A stretch of 34,394 bases of DNA from an uncultured Eubacteriales bacterium. Lineage in GTDB: Bacteria > Bacillota > Clostridia > Oscillospirales > CAG-382. The notes under the pieces were generated by a model. The model saw nothing but the letters and a program-made list of their open reading frames with translations. It made no database searches and was not told the origin of the DNA. The DNA is taken from positions 1-34,394 of the forward strand of contig URCT01000013.1 in NCBI GenBank assembly GCA_900546385.1, written 5' to 3'. Below are positions 1 through 6,938 of the stretch, piece after piece. Each line of letters begins with the position of its first letter. The stretch's first letter is position 1. The position numbers were made by a program, and so were the translations under genes.

Positions 1-143
1 CAACCCTTTTCGAATATCGCTTGCCACTGTGAGCTTGCAGCAAAATAACTCTTTTTTGAAACTTCGCAATCTTGCGTCAGCACTACGGTAGCCCTTTCGC
101 ACCGATTCAAATCCTCACCGGCGATACCCGGAAAGGTTGTCAT
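1..143 (-). other. Left-edge stretch; open frame of unclear status
   Basis: On the minus strand an ATG at 143-141 opens a frame of about 47 codons that stays open to the window edge. Its predicted product includes the stretches ERATVVLTQDCEV and SYFAASSQWQAIFEKG. There is no convincing ribosome binding site before the ATG, and I do not recognise a family. It could be the start of a real gene continuing to the left, or a dispersed non-coding repeat that happens to be open. I see no tRNA or rRNA here, and 144-229 holds only short imperfect hairpins. Confidence 0.2.
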
Positions 144-311
144 ACCCGGCACAGCCGGTTACATGATGATGGCCGGTCATTTCAGCGGAAATCACGTATC
201 GAGCGGAGATTTGAATCGCTCCCCGGAGTCCAGAGGGTCGCAACCCTCTGGGGTACTCCCCGTTCTTTTCGTACACGCGAAAAGAATAAACTCGTTCTCT
301 TACCAGAGAAC

Positions 312-378
312 ATCGAGGTTTTACAAACCTCGATTCAGCTCGCCGCAATGGCGGCTTTGCACTAACAAAATTAAAACC
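312..378. repeat. 67-nt direct repeat, unit 1
   Basis: The unit starts with a 10-bp palindrome (312-321 with 325-334). A small GCCGC/GCGGC-type hairpin follows, and the unit ends in an AACAAAATTAAAACC tail. It matches unit 2 (393-459) at 62 of 67 positions by hand alignment. Several differences fall in the loop of the palindrome, which fits conservation of structure. Confidence 0.85.
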
Positions 379-392
379 ATCCCAAAAAGAGA

Positions 393-459
393 ATCGAGGT
401 TCTGCAAACCTCGATTCAGCTCGCCACAATGGCGGCTTCGCACGAACAAAATTAAAACC
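393..459. repeat. 67-nt direct repeat, unit 2
   Basis: This is the near-identical second copy, 14 nt after unit 1. The leading palindrome is extended by one pair (392-401 with 407-416), with loop CTGCA. Two adjacent copies with about 7 percent divergence suggest local duplication, or two insertions of one dispersed repeat. Confidence 0.85.
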
Positions 460-530
460 TTTGAAAACTTTTACATACTTTTTGTTAGCCACAAAAAGTA
501 TGACAAAAAAGCCCTCCCTTGCAGGGAGAG

Positions 531-597
531 ATTCGAGGTTCTGCAAACCTCGAATCAGCACACAAAACTACAACTTCGCACAAATCCAATTAAATCC
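531..597. repeat. 67-nt repeat, diverged unit 3
   Basis: The third copy keeps the leading palindrome (531-540 with 546-555), the same CTGCA loop and the same overall length. Its second half is diverged, and only scattered matches such as CTTCGCAC and AATTAAA remain. The compensated change at the stem end (ATTCGAGG paired with CCTCGAAT, against AATCGAGG with CCTCGATT in unit 2) suggests the hairpin itself is maintained. Confidence 0.7.
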
Positions 598-711
598 TTT
601 TGCCGCTCCGCGGCCTTTGAAGCTTTCCGTTTGCACGGAAAGCTTGCCCCATTCGGGGCAGCACGCTCCGCGTGCCTTTTTGGTCTGCTTTTTGTCCCAA
701 AAAGCAGACCA

Positions 712-746
712 AAAAGGGCATCAAACCGACGGTTTGATGCCCTTTT
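712..746 (-). terminator. Strong intrinsic terminator after the PqqD-like gene
   Basis: A perfect 16-bp stem (712-727 with 731-746) has a 3-nt loop. Read on the minus strand, it lies 3 nt beyond the stop of the PqqD-like gene and ends in a short T run. It is symmetric and also has T-rich sequence on the plus side (CTTTATT), so it may act in both directions. It overlaps by 4 nt an adjoining 18-bp hairpin at 677-715. Confidence 0.8.
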
Positions 747-748
747 CT

Positions 749-1018
749 TTATTCAGTCAAAAGCCCTTGCTCCTCAAGCTTTTGGATAAATGCGTCAACA
801 TCTTTTTCGGCAAGTGCCGTGTCAACATCGTATTCGGCAAGCAGTTTATCAACTAACGCCTTCTTGTCGGCACAGCCCTCCGTCAGTGCTTCCCATAAAA
901 ATGCACCGGTCTCGTTGAGCGTGATCATCCCGTTAAAATCCTTGGCAGCTTCGCCTACGGCAACCACCACATAGGCATCCGAAACATTCCGTAGCAGGAA
1001 TCCGTCTTTCATTTTCAT
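749..1018 (-). CDS. PqqD-like small protein
   Basis: The 89-residue protein has the layout of PqqD/RRE-like folds: an N-terminal beta segment (MKMKDGFLLRNVSDAYVVV), the NETGAFLWEAL motif, and a helical C-terminus rich in acidic residues. In the wider family such domains bind precursor peptides for radical-SAM maturases, but free-standing copies of unknown role are common in Clostridia. The start is the ATG at 1018, because AAAGGG lies 8 nt upstream; an ATG six codons earlier has no such site. It is the last gene of the operon, 27 nt after the hydro-lyase gene and directly before a strong terminator. No precursor peptide or radical-SAM peptide maturase is visible nearby, so a role in peptide modification is not supported here. 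Confidence 0.75.
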   Translation of the reverse strand: MKMKDGFLLRNVSDAYVVVAVGEAAKDFNGMITLNETGAFLWEALTEGCADKKALVDKLLAEYDVDTALAEKDVDAFIQKLEEQGLLTE

Positions 1019-1045
1019 TTTGACAACCCTTTCCATAATTTATGC

Positions 1046-1585
1046 TCATTTTTGATTTCGGTCAAACAAATTCACTCCGTAAGAATCGATGGCACACAAA
1101 ACCGGAAACTCCTCAACTTCCAAGCGCTTGACCGATTCGCAGCCCAATTCTTCAAAGGCAATGACCTCCATTTTTTTCACTGCCATCGCGGTAAGTGCGC
1201 CTGCGCCGCCGATTGCACAAAAATAAGCGGCCTTGTTTTGGATAATCGCCTGCACCACCTCCGGCGATCGCGGTCCTTTGCCGATCATGGCACAAAGACC
1301 GTTTTCCAAAAGCTGCGGCGTATATACGTCCATGCGCGACGACGTTGTCGGCCCGCACGAACCGATGGGACATCCCGGTCGCTCCGGCGTTGGGCCGGCA
1401 TAGTAAATCACCGCACCTTCGAGCGGAAACGGAAGCGGCTCTCCAGCTTCGAGAAGCGCACGAATGCGTTTATGCGCCGCATCCCGCGCGGTATAGACCG
1501 TGCCGGAAAGGAAAACCTCATCACCGGCATGAATTTCGGAAATCTTTTCTTTTAACTCTGCCGTGGAGCAATGTATGACAGCCAT
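1046..1585 (-). CDS. Fe-S hydro-lyase, beta subunit (fumarate/tartrate type)
   Basis: The 179-residue protein matches the beta (C-terminal) domain of class I fumarate hydratase / L-tartrate dehydratase. Visible family motifs are SGTVYTARDAAHKR (27-40), the glycine-rich IGSCGPTTSSRMD (74-86) and IGKG (101-104). The length suits a separate beta subunit. In two-subunit enzymes the alpha subunit carries the [4Fe-4S] cluster and is usually the adjacent gene. Here the upstream neighbour is a DivIVA-like gene and the downstream one a PqqD-like gene, so the partner must be elsewhere or missing. The substrate (fumarate, tartrate or a related hydroxy acid) cannot be told from sequence. An AAGGG site precedes the ATG by 5 nt. 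Confidence 0.88.
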   Translation of the reverse strand: MAVIHCSTAELKEKISEIHAGDEVFLSGTVYTARDAAHKRIRALLEAGEPLPFPLEGAVIYYAGPTPERPGCPIGSCGPTTSSRMDVYTPQLLENGLCAMIGKGPRSPEVVQAIIQNKAAYFCAIGGAGALTAMAVKKMEVIAFEELGCESVKRLEVEEFPVLCAIDSYGVNLFDRNQK

Positions 1586-1623
1586 GCCGTCCCTTCTTTC
1601 ATGTGCAGCTTAAATAAACGCGT

Positions 1624-2310
1624 TTATTCCGATTCTTTGGCCGGCAGAGAGGAAAAGAACGCATCCACCTTGGATTTATGATCCTTAAAAATCTCGTCCA
1701 GTTCTTCTTTGCGGCGATAGAGATATTTGACCTTTTTCATGTTTTCCGCCACTTTTTCATCCGAAGCGGCGACAATTTCATCCGCATTTTCCTGAGCACG
1801 CTTTTCAGCGTCGGCAACAATCTGCGCGGCGCGTTTTTCGGCTTCTGCGATCAGCTCTTCGGCCTTGCGGCGTGCCGTCGAAAGAATGCCGTTGACATCC
1901 GCTAACATGGAATCGTATTCCTTGGCATTTGCCTCCATGGCAGAAGCTTTGATGCGTTCGGCTTCCAAGTCGGTTTTCAGCTGACGCGCGGTATTTTCGG
2001 ATTCTTTGGCATGATCTTCAGCCGCTGCAACCGCCAAACGGGCATTTTCCGTGTCGTTTTTTAAGCGTGCGATTTCCTCTTCCAACGCCGTGATTTTTTC
2101 TTCTTTGTCGGCAACAGCCTTTTGGATCTCACCGCATTTGGCATCGGAAAGCCGGAGTTTTTCCAATTCCTCATTCAGAAGGGCAATCTGCGATTCATAC
2201 TTTGCGCCGGATTCCTTGAACGAGCGGTTCATTTCCGCAATATAGGCGGCAACCTCTTCGCGCGAAAAGCCGAAAAGAGAAACGGAAAACAAATAATCGG
2301 AATGGGGCAT
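1624..2310 (-). CDS. DivIVA-like coiled-coil protein
   Basis: The 228-residue protein begins with a DivIVA-type N-terminal segment (FSVSLFGFSREEVAAYIAEMNRSF). A long charged, heptad-like coiled coil rich in E, K and A follows from about residue 30 to 200. Proteins of this family sit at curved membranes or septa and recruit cell division or envelope factors. The start at 2310 is supported by GGGAGGAG 8 nt upstream. A longer in-frame reading back to 2442 would run through the promoter at 2414-2442 and is rejected. The gene is first in a three-gene leftward operon. The lysine- and glutamate-rich coiled coil makes the exact subfamily (DivIVA, GpsB, SepIVA-like) uncertain. Confidence 0.78.
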   Translation of the reverse strand: MPHSDYLFSVSLFGFSREEVAAYIAEMNRSFKESGAKYESQIALLNEELEKLRLSDAKCGEIQKAVADKEEKITALEEEIARLKNDTENARLAVAAAEDHAKESENTARQLKTDLEAERIKASAMEANAKEYDSMLADVNGILSTARRKAEELIAEAEKRAAQIVADAEKRAQENADEIVAASDEKVAENMKKVKYLYRRKEELDEIFKDHKSKVDAFFSSLPAKESE

Positions 2311-2413
2311 TCGAAAAACTCCTCCCTGAGCGAAAACAAAATCGTGAAACGGCAAAGCAGTCCGTTCGGCGCAAAACAGCCGGAATGATCCGTCAATACC
2401 GTCTACCGCGTTT

Positions 2414-2442
2414 ATTATAGCACGATTCCGGAAAGAAATCAA
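2414..2442 (-). promoter_or_regulatory. Sigma-A type promoter of the DivIVA-like operon
   Basis: On the minus strand, -35 TTGATT (2442-2437) is separated by 17 nt from a perfect -10 TATAAT (2419-2414). This predicts a start near 2407 and a leader of about 95 nt before the DivIVA-like ATG. Confidence 0.8.
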
Positions 2443-2502
2443 TCACTTTTTGTATTTTTCCGCCGATTTCGGCATTTTTCGTCAAAAAGAGACAAAACAC
2501 CG

Positions 2503-4314
2503 TTAATTTTTCCGGTTGCCCTTATCGACAAGCAATCTTTCGACCGTTTCTTTGTCGGCCGTCACATAAGCCGTATAGTTTTTTTCATAAATCACAAAGC
2601 CGGGCTTGGAGCCGGAGGGCTTTTTGACATAGCGTGCGCGTGTATAATCGACGGCAGCCTGCGGCTTGTCACGCTCCGAGCTGTAAAAAAGTGCGATCAT
2701 GGCGCACTCGGTGAAGCTCTCGGCCGGCGGCTCATCCGCACCGCAAACCATCACAACGTGCGATCCGGCGGCGTTTTTGACATGGAACCAATAGTCGTTT
2801 TTTTCGGCAAGCTTGGTGGTGACATAATCGTTTTGCAGGTTGTTTTTGCCGCAATAGACGGTGTAGCCGTCGCTTGTGACAAAGCGCATGGGCTTTAACT
2901 CTTTTTTAAGCTTGGCGCGATCCTTGCCGAGGCCATGTGCGCGGCGCATGTTATCGAGCTTTTTTCCGTACCCGGCAAGTGCAAGCTCGGCACGAATCTC
3001 GGCAAGGTCGCTTTCGGTTTCGGCTTTGGCAAGGCTTTCGAAAACCGTGTCGATATACGCCGATTCCGCTTTGGATTCCTCGATCTGCGCGGTCAGCATC
3101 ACACGCGCGGATTTGGCTTTATTGTATTTTTTGTAGTAGCTTTGGGCATTCTGCGCCGGCGTATAGCGGCTGTCGAGCTTAACTTCGACGGTCGGCATCG
3201 CTTCGTCAAAATAATTGACGAGCGACGCTTTTTCCATGCCCTTTTTCAAAGCGTAAATGTTGGCTGTAATCAGGTCGCCGTACAGCTTCCAGCTTTCTGC
3301 CTGTTTGCCTTCTTCGAGGGACGCAAGCTGCAATTCGGTCTTTTTGGCAATACGCTGGGAGGCGTTGGTAAGCAAGCGCAGGATATCCTGTCCGCGGCGT
3401 TTGATGCTTTCGGCGCGGTCGCGTTCGGCATAAAACGTGTCAAGCAGCGCGTGAATGCTGTCAAACGGCTTGACAACGCCCGACGCGCCATACTGGCGAA
3501 TCTCACAGAACGAAAACTCAAGCACTTTCCCGTTTTTGTCGGTCACCAAGCATGGCGAAAATTTCTTTTCGCGCACAGCACCGTACAGCGTGTGATAGTA
3601 AAACCAAAGCGCGTCGGCGTCGCATTCGTGAATCGGCGTACCGGTCGCTTTGGAGGCACGGAAAACAATCTCACGCGCCGTCAGCGGTGAAAGGCCGGCA
3701 TAGCGCGAAATGAGATATTTGTCGGCGGCCGTCGTAACACCGGACGCAAGGTCGGAAGCAAGCCGCTCGCGAAAGCTTTCTTCGGTCACGTCGAGCGCAT
3801 TGACCTTTCCGGCCTGTTTATCGGGATTTTCATAGCGGAAACCGACAAGCACCTGTCGTTTATTATCCGCGCCGAGGCTGACCGGGTGCAATACGGCGGA
3901 AATGCGTCTTTCGCTGTCCAGCAGAATGACGTTGCTGTACGTGCCCATGATTTCGCAAATCAGATATTTTTCGGATTGGAAGCCGAGTTCATCGGAAGAA
4001 ACAAGCGCAATTTCCATGGCGCGGTCAAAGCCGAGCTGTCTGACACCGGTGATGAAACCGCCGGTCAAATGCTTGCGAAGTAACATACAGAACATGGGCG
4101 GCACGGCCGGATTTTCACGGTCGCTTGCGGTAAAGCCGACGCGCGAAGAACCGGCGGCAGCCGACAACAGCAGCTTTTTCGAGCCGTTTTTGGAACGCAG
4201 ATGCAGCAATATTTCATCGCGTTCCGGCTGGCACACCTTTTCGATACGTGCGCCGACGGCTTCGGTTTCCAAGCTATGAACAACGGCGGCCATAACGCCT
4301 GCATCAAATGGCAT
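2503..4314 (-). CDS. rqcH: Ribosome quality control protein RqcH (NFACT family)
   Basis: The 603-residue protein has the NFACT-N domain at the start, a middle helical/coiled-coil region (about 370-460), and an NFACT-R domain near residues 460-570 (GYTVYCGKNN, WFHVKNAAGSHVV). The Asp-Arg pair essential in the RqcH family is present at D97-R98 (QLGFDRAMEI). RqcH binds stalled 50S subunits carrying peptidyl-tRNA and, with tRNA-Ala, adds C-terminal alanine tails that mark the chain for degradation. The start at 4314 follows AGGAG with a 7-nt spacer; an upstream in-frame extension to 4482 overlaps the nif3-like gene and is rejected. It is the last gene of its operon, 32 nt after the nif3-like gene. 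Older names are FbpA or Fbp54. Confidence 0.95.
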   Translation of the reverse strand: MPFDAGVMAAVVHSLETEAVGARIEKVCQPERDEILLHLRSKNGSKKLLLSAAAGSSRVGFTASDRENPAVPPMFCMLLRKHLTGGFITGVRQLGFDRAMEIALVSSDELGFQSEKYLICEIMGTYSNVILLDSERRISAVLHPVSLGADNKRQVLVGFRYENPDKQAGKVNALDVTEESFRERLASDLASGVTTAADKYLISRYAGLSPLTAREIVFRASKATGTPIHECDADALWFYYHTLYGAVREKKFSPCLVTDKNGKVLEFSFCEIRQYGASGVVKPFDSIHALLDTFYAERDRAESIKRRGQDILRLLTNASQRIAKKTELQLASLEEGKQAESWKLYGDLITANIYALKKGMEKASLVNYFDEAMPTVEVKLDSRYTPAQNAQSYYKKYNKAKSARVMLTAQIEESKAESAYIDTVFESLAKAETESDLAEIRAELALAGYGKKLDNMRRAHGLGKDRAKLKKELKPMRFVTSDGYTVYCGKNNLQNDYVTTKLAEKNDYWFHVKNAAGSHVVMVCGADEPPAESFTECAMIALFYSSERDKPQAAVDYTRARYVKKPSGSKPGFVIYEKNYTAYVTADKETVERLLVDKGNRKN

Positions 4315-4346
4315 AGTAAATCTCCTATAGTACAGAAAAATGTTGC

Positions 4347-5126
4347 TTAAAGGCTGATGTACGGGCTTTGCACGTCGAACGTATCGACCGAAAGCTCCTC
4401 TCCAAAGGCATCGGACAGCAGCTTCTTCAACCGCTCGCAGACCGGATTTTCCGTGAAGTAGTGACCGAGGTCGAATAAGCACATATCGAGTTCTTTGCAG
4501 TCGAGAAACGTGTTATGCGCGGCTTCACCCGTGACAAACGCGTCCGCACCGGCGGCATAGGCATCGTAAAAGAAGCTCTTGCCTGCTCCGCCGACAAAGG
4601 CGACGCGGCGGATTTTTTTATCCGGCGTTTTGAAAAACGACGCACGCACCGACGTGCTGCCGAAGGTCTCTTTCAAGGCAGCAGCAAATGCTTCCGGTGT
4701 GAGCGGTTCGGAAAGCGAGCCGACACGGCCGCACTGTCCGTTTTCGCCGCCAAAGGGAACGACATCGGAAAGTCCAAGTAGCTCCGCCGCCGTATCGTTG
4801 ACGCCGCCGGAAGCCGAATCGAGTCTGGTATGATAGGAAAGCACGGCGATATTCTTTTGCATGAGGCGGCTGAAATTCGTATAATCGCTGCCGGTCAAGC
4901 GTTTGAAGGGACGGAAGATAAACGGATGATGGGTGACAATGAGGTCATAGCCGCCGTTTTCGGCAGCCGTGATGCCGTCCGGCGTCACCTCAAGCATGAC
5001 AAGCACCTTTTTGACCGGTTTATGTTGATTTTCGCACAGCATCACACCGTCGTTGTCCCATTCTTCGGAAAGCGTGCGCGGTGCGGTTTGAGATAAAATT
5101 TCATCGATTTCTTTTACGGTAATCAT
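4347..5126 (-). CDS. Nif3-like dinuclear metal centre protein (YqfO type)
   Basis: The 259-residue protein shows the Nif3 family signature: an N-terminal VKEIDEILSQTAP segment, the metal-ligand motif THHPFIF (about 65-71), SYHTRLDSASGGVND (about 97-111), and a C-terminal DLGHYFTE motif supplying further ligands. It lacks the PII-like insert of longer Bacillus YqfO proteins. The family forms hexameric toroids with two metals per subunit. A GTP cyclohydrolase type 2 label is often attached, but the physiological reaction is unsettled. GGCAGGG lies 6 nt before the ATG. Nif3-like genes are commonly next to trmK in Firmicutes; here three genes lie between them. Confidence 0.92.
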   Translation of the reverse strand: MITVKEIDEILSQTAPRTLSEEWDNDGVMLCENQHKPVKKVLVMLEVTPDGITAAENGGYDLIVTHHPFIFRPFKRLTGSDYTNFSRLMQKNIAVLSYHTRLDSASGGVNDTAAELLGLSDVVPFGGENGQCGRVGSLSEPLTPEAFAAALKETFGSTSVRASFFKTPDKKIRRVAFVGGAGKSFFYDAYAAGADAFVTGEAAHNTFLDCKELDMCLFDLGHYFTENPVCERLKKLLSDAFGEELSVDTFDVQSPYISL

Positions 5127-5141
5127 GCGATGCCCTGCCTT

Positions 5142-5777
5142 TTAATCGTTGATTTTTTTAATTTTTGTCAGATCGCCGCTACATAGGGCTTCCATATTAC
5201 GGAAAATTTTGTCGGCCTCCCAATCCCACCATTTGAGTTCGAGCAAATACGCGGTCAGCTCTTCATCAAAACGCGGTCGGATCACTCGACACGGGTTTCC
5301 GCCTGCAACACAGTACGGCGGAACATCTTTCACAACGACCGAATCTGCGGCAATGATAGCGCCGTCGCCGATATGTACACCCGGCATGACCGTTACGTTC
5401 TGCCCGATCCACACATCGTTTCCGACCACCGTGTCTCCTTTTAGCGGAAGGTCGTCAAGCGTCGGTGCAAAGCTTTCCCAGCCGCCGCCCATGATGTTGA
5501 ACGGATAGGTCGATACGCTTTTCATGCGGTGGTTTGCGCCGTTCATCACGAATTCGATCCCCTTTGCAATGGCACAAAACTTCCCGATCATCAGCTTATC
5601 GCCCAAGAAATCATAGTGGTGCGTCACGTGTTCCTCAAATTTTTCCGCACCGTTCACATCGTCGTAGTAGGTATAGTCTCCGACGATGATATTCGGACGG
5701 GTGATGACATTTTTGATATACACAATTTGCTTGATGGCTTCATTCGGATGGATTTTGTTCGGATCCGGTCCTATCAT
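5142..5777 (-). CDS. Vat-like xenobiotic O-acetyltransferase (left-handed beta-helix)
   Basis: The 211-residue protein resembles the Vat streptogramin A acetyltransferases over most of its length. It has the N-terminal GPDPNKIHPNE segment, a YTYYDD element, IGKFCAIAKGIEFVMNGANH with the catalytic histidine at H83, STYPFN, the hexapeptide-repeat block GDTVVGNDVWIGQNVTV (about 114-130) with IGDGAIIAADSVVVKDVPP, and the C-terminal LKWWDW. It should transfer acetyl from acetyl-CoA to a hydroxyl. Streptogramin A is the acceptor for true Vat enzymes, but related chromosomal CatB-like proteins have unknown acceptors, so resistance is only inferred. Its cytoplasmic start at 5777 follows GGGGTGA. It lies between VanZ-like and nif3-like genes, 15 nt from the latter. 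Confidence 0.88.
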   Translation of the reverse strand: MIGPDPNKIHPNEAIKQIVYIKNVITRPNIIVGDYTYYDDVNGAEKFEEHVTHHYDFLGDKLMIGKFCAIAKGIEFVMNGANHRMKSVSTYPFNIMGGGWESFAPTLDDLPLKGDTVVGNDVWIGQNVTVMPGVHIGDGAIIAADSVVVKDVPPYCVAGGNPCRVIRPRFDEELTAYLLELKWWDWEADKIFRNMEALCSGDLTKIKKIND

Positions 5778-5809
5778 CGATTAAATCACCCCATATTTTC
5801 GCTTAGCTT

Positions 5810-6427
5810 TCAATGTTTCCTTACCGATAAAGCCGGTATTTTCAATATTGCAAACGCCAAAGCCGCTCCGGCAAGGATTCCGATAAAATTGCAGATAAGA
5901 TCATCCACATCAAAGCTTCTGCCGAAAACAAGCTGCAAAACTTCCACGCAAACGGGCGTCAGGACGGCAACCCAAATCATTTTCCGAAAGCTTTTTATTT
6001 TCGTCGTCAGCGGAAGGAAAAAGCCAAACGGAACAAACATCAAAATATTATAAATAAGCATCGTTTTGACCCAGCTTCCGAGCGAAAGCTCACCGGCAAG
6101 GCATTTGATGACCGACGGAACAAGATTGACGTCGCCAATGTGGATCCGCTCTCGAAGACCATCCCACCAACCAAAGAAGATCCCATCGTAAATACACAGC
6201 CAAAAGTTAGCCGGCAGCACGACAAGACTCACAAGGCCGGTCAAATAGCAGACGAACAGCACGCGAAGCACCTCGGACAGCCAATCGATCTTATTTTTTC
6301 TCTTTTTCAAAAGCGCTATCCGGATGATGAAATAAAGGATCCCGACAAGGACGGCAACAGGAAGTGCCTGAAGAAAATATCCCATAACCGAGCCGGAATT
6401 CATGATACTTCGGATTTTTTGGAACAT
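5810..6427 (-). CDS. VanZ-like membrane protein
   Basis: The 205-residue protein has four to five predicted membrane segments (about 16-38, 53-73, 122-140, 150-166 and 180-198). It carries the VanZ-family pattern: a polar NLVPSVIK segment, YNILMFVPFGFFLPL, and the ending EVLQLVFGRSFDVDDLICN. VanZ of Tn1546 gives low-level teicoplanin resistance, but the family is broad and most chromosomal members have no assigned role. An AAGGGTG site lies 5 nt before the ATG. It sits next to a Vat-like acetyltransferase in the middle of an otherwise housekeeping operon, so an antibiotic-protection role for the pair is possible but unproven. Confidence 0.88.
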   Translation of the reverse strand: MFQKIRSIMNSGSVMGYFLQALPVAVLVGILYFIIRIALLKKRKNKIDWLSEVLRVLFVCYLTGLVSLVVLPANFWLCIYDGIFFGWWDGLRERIHIGDVNLVPSVIKCLAGELSLGSWVKTMLIYNILMFVPFGFFLPLTTKIKSFRKMIWVAVLTPVCVEVLQLVFGRSFDVDDLICNFIGILAGAALAFAILKIPALSVRKH

Positions 6428-6450
6428 TGTCGCACCCTTACTTATCGTTT

Positions 6451-6912
6451 TTACGGCTCGATTTTTGCGGCGTACTCGTTCAGCACGTCATCTAATGCTT
6501 CTTCGTTTTCGTAATACACATCATCACATTTGTGGAGTATCGCTTCAGCCTTTTCATCGTCTTCATTCTTTTGCAGCGCTACATAAGCTTTATAGGCAGC
6601 ATTCAGATTCTTTTTCAAAACCTCCGGCAAAACGGAATCTAACACCGCCAGTTCTTTTTTCAGATCACCGGTATTTTCGATGTTGAAAAAATATTGGTCA
6701 TGTCCGCCGTTGTTGATCTCGCTTTGATAGGTCAGCACCTCGGCATACGGCGAAGCGGCCTGCCCCTCTCCCCAAAGCTCCCACATTCTGTCCCACTTAT
6801 CTTCCTCGACGGCGTCGCTTGTCGCTTCCCTCTCAGACGCATCTATTTTCTCTTCTTGTTGTTTGGCAGATAAGTCTTCTTTCTTTTTCTTGAAAAAATC
6901 AAATAAGCCCAT
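6451..6912 (-). CDS. DUF4375-like (DMP19-like) protein
   Basis: The 153-residue protein begins with MGLFDFFKKKKED, a start common in small Firmicute cytosolic proteins. It carries the EINNGGHDQYFFN motif (65-77) typical of DUF4375/DMP19-like domains, followed by an all-alpha region ending in acidic residues. DMP19 from Neisseria is a DNA mimic, and the strongly acidic composition here (many D and E) is reminiscent, but function is unknown. The start at 6912 follows GGAGG by 9 nt; the longer frame to 7008 would overlap the end of trmK and has no comparable site. It is co-directional with trmK (26 nt) and the VanZ-like gene (23 nt). Confidence 0.72.
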   Translation of the reverse strand: MGLFDFFKKKKEDLSAKQQEEKIDASEREATSDAVEEDKWDRMWELWGEGQAASPYAEVLTYQSEINNGGHDQYFFNIENTGDLKKELAVLDSVLPEVLKKNLNAAYKAYVALQKNEDDEKAEAILHKCDDVYYENEEALDDVLNEYAAKIEP

Positions 6913-6938
6913 TTTCTTTTTCCTCCATAAAATTTGCG

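Larger units (their letters stand above)
230..746. repeat. Dense array of back-to-back palindromes
   Basis: About 500 bases without a convincing gene hold a run of perfect inverted repeats with 3-6 nt loops, each with a different sequence. By hand the stems are: 230-238/243-251, 263-271/278-286, 294-300/305-311, 312-321/325-334, 392-401/407-416, 474-485/491-502 (12 bp), 514-519/523-528, 531-540/546-555, 620-630/635-645 (11 bp), 645-650/655-660, 661-666/670-675, 677-694/698-715 (18 bp) and 712-727/731-746 (16 bp). Open frames crossing the region, such as 115-561 on the minus strand, read repeat-derived, low-diversity protein and are not credible genes. The function is unknown. The region may be a palindromic intergenic repeat family, an RNA processing region, or remnants of small elements. 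Confidence 0.8.

Noticed and set aside
72..135. tRNA-like sequence with ATTCAAATCC
   Set aside because: The T-loop-like stretch has no matching T stem, acceptor stem or anticodon arm.
312..597. CRISPR array
   Set aside because: Only two close units and one diverged unit, with unequal spacing and no cas genes; repeats are 67 nt and contain hairpins and tails.
749..1018. RiPP biosynthesis locus based on the PqqD-like protein
   Set aside because: No precursor peptide, radical SAM peptide maturase or protease lies nearby; the ABC transporter at the other end of the window is too far to link.
2461..2502. Terminator after rqcH
   Set aside because: A GCCG/CGGC hairpin is present, but its T run is on the plus strand, the wrong direction for rqcH.
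2935..3690. 251-residue plus-strand frame opposite rqcH
   Set aside because: It is antisense to the conserved RqcH coding region and arises from codon bias; no motif or start site supports it.
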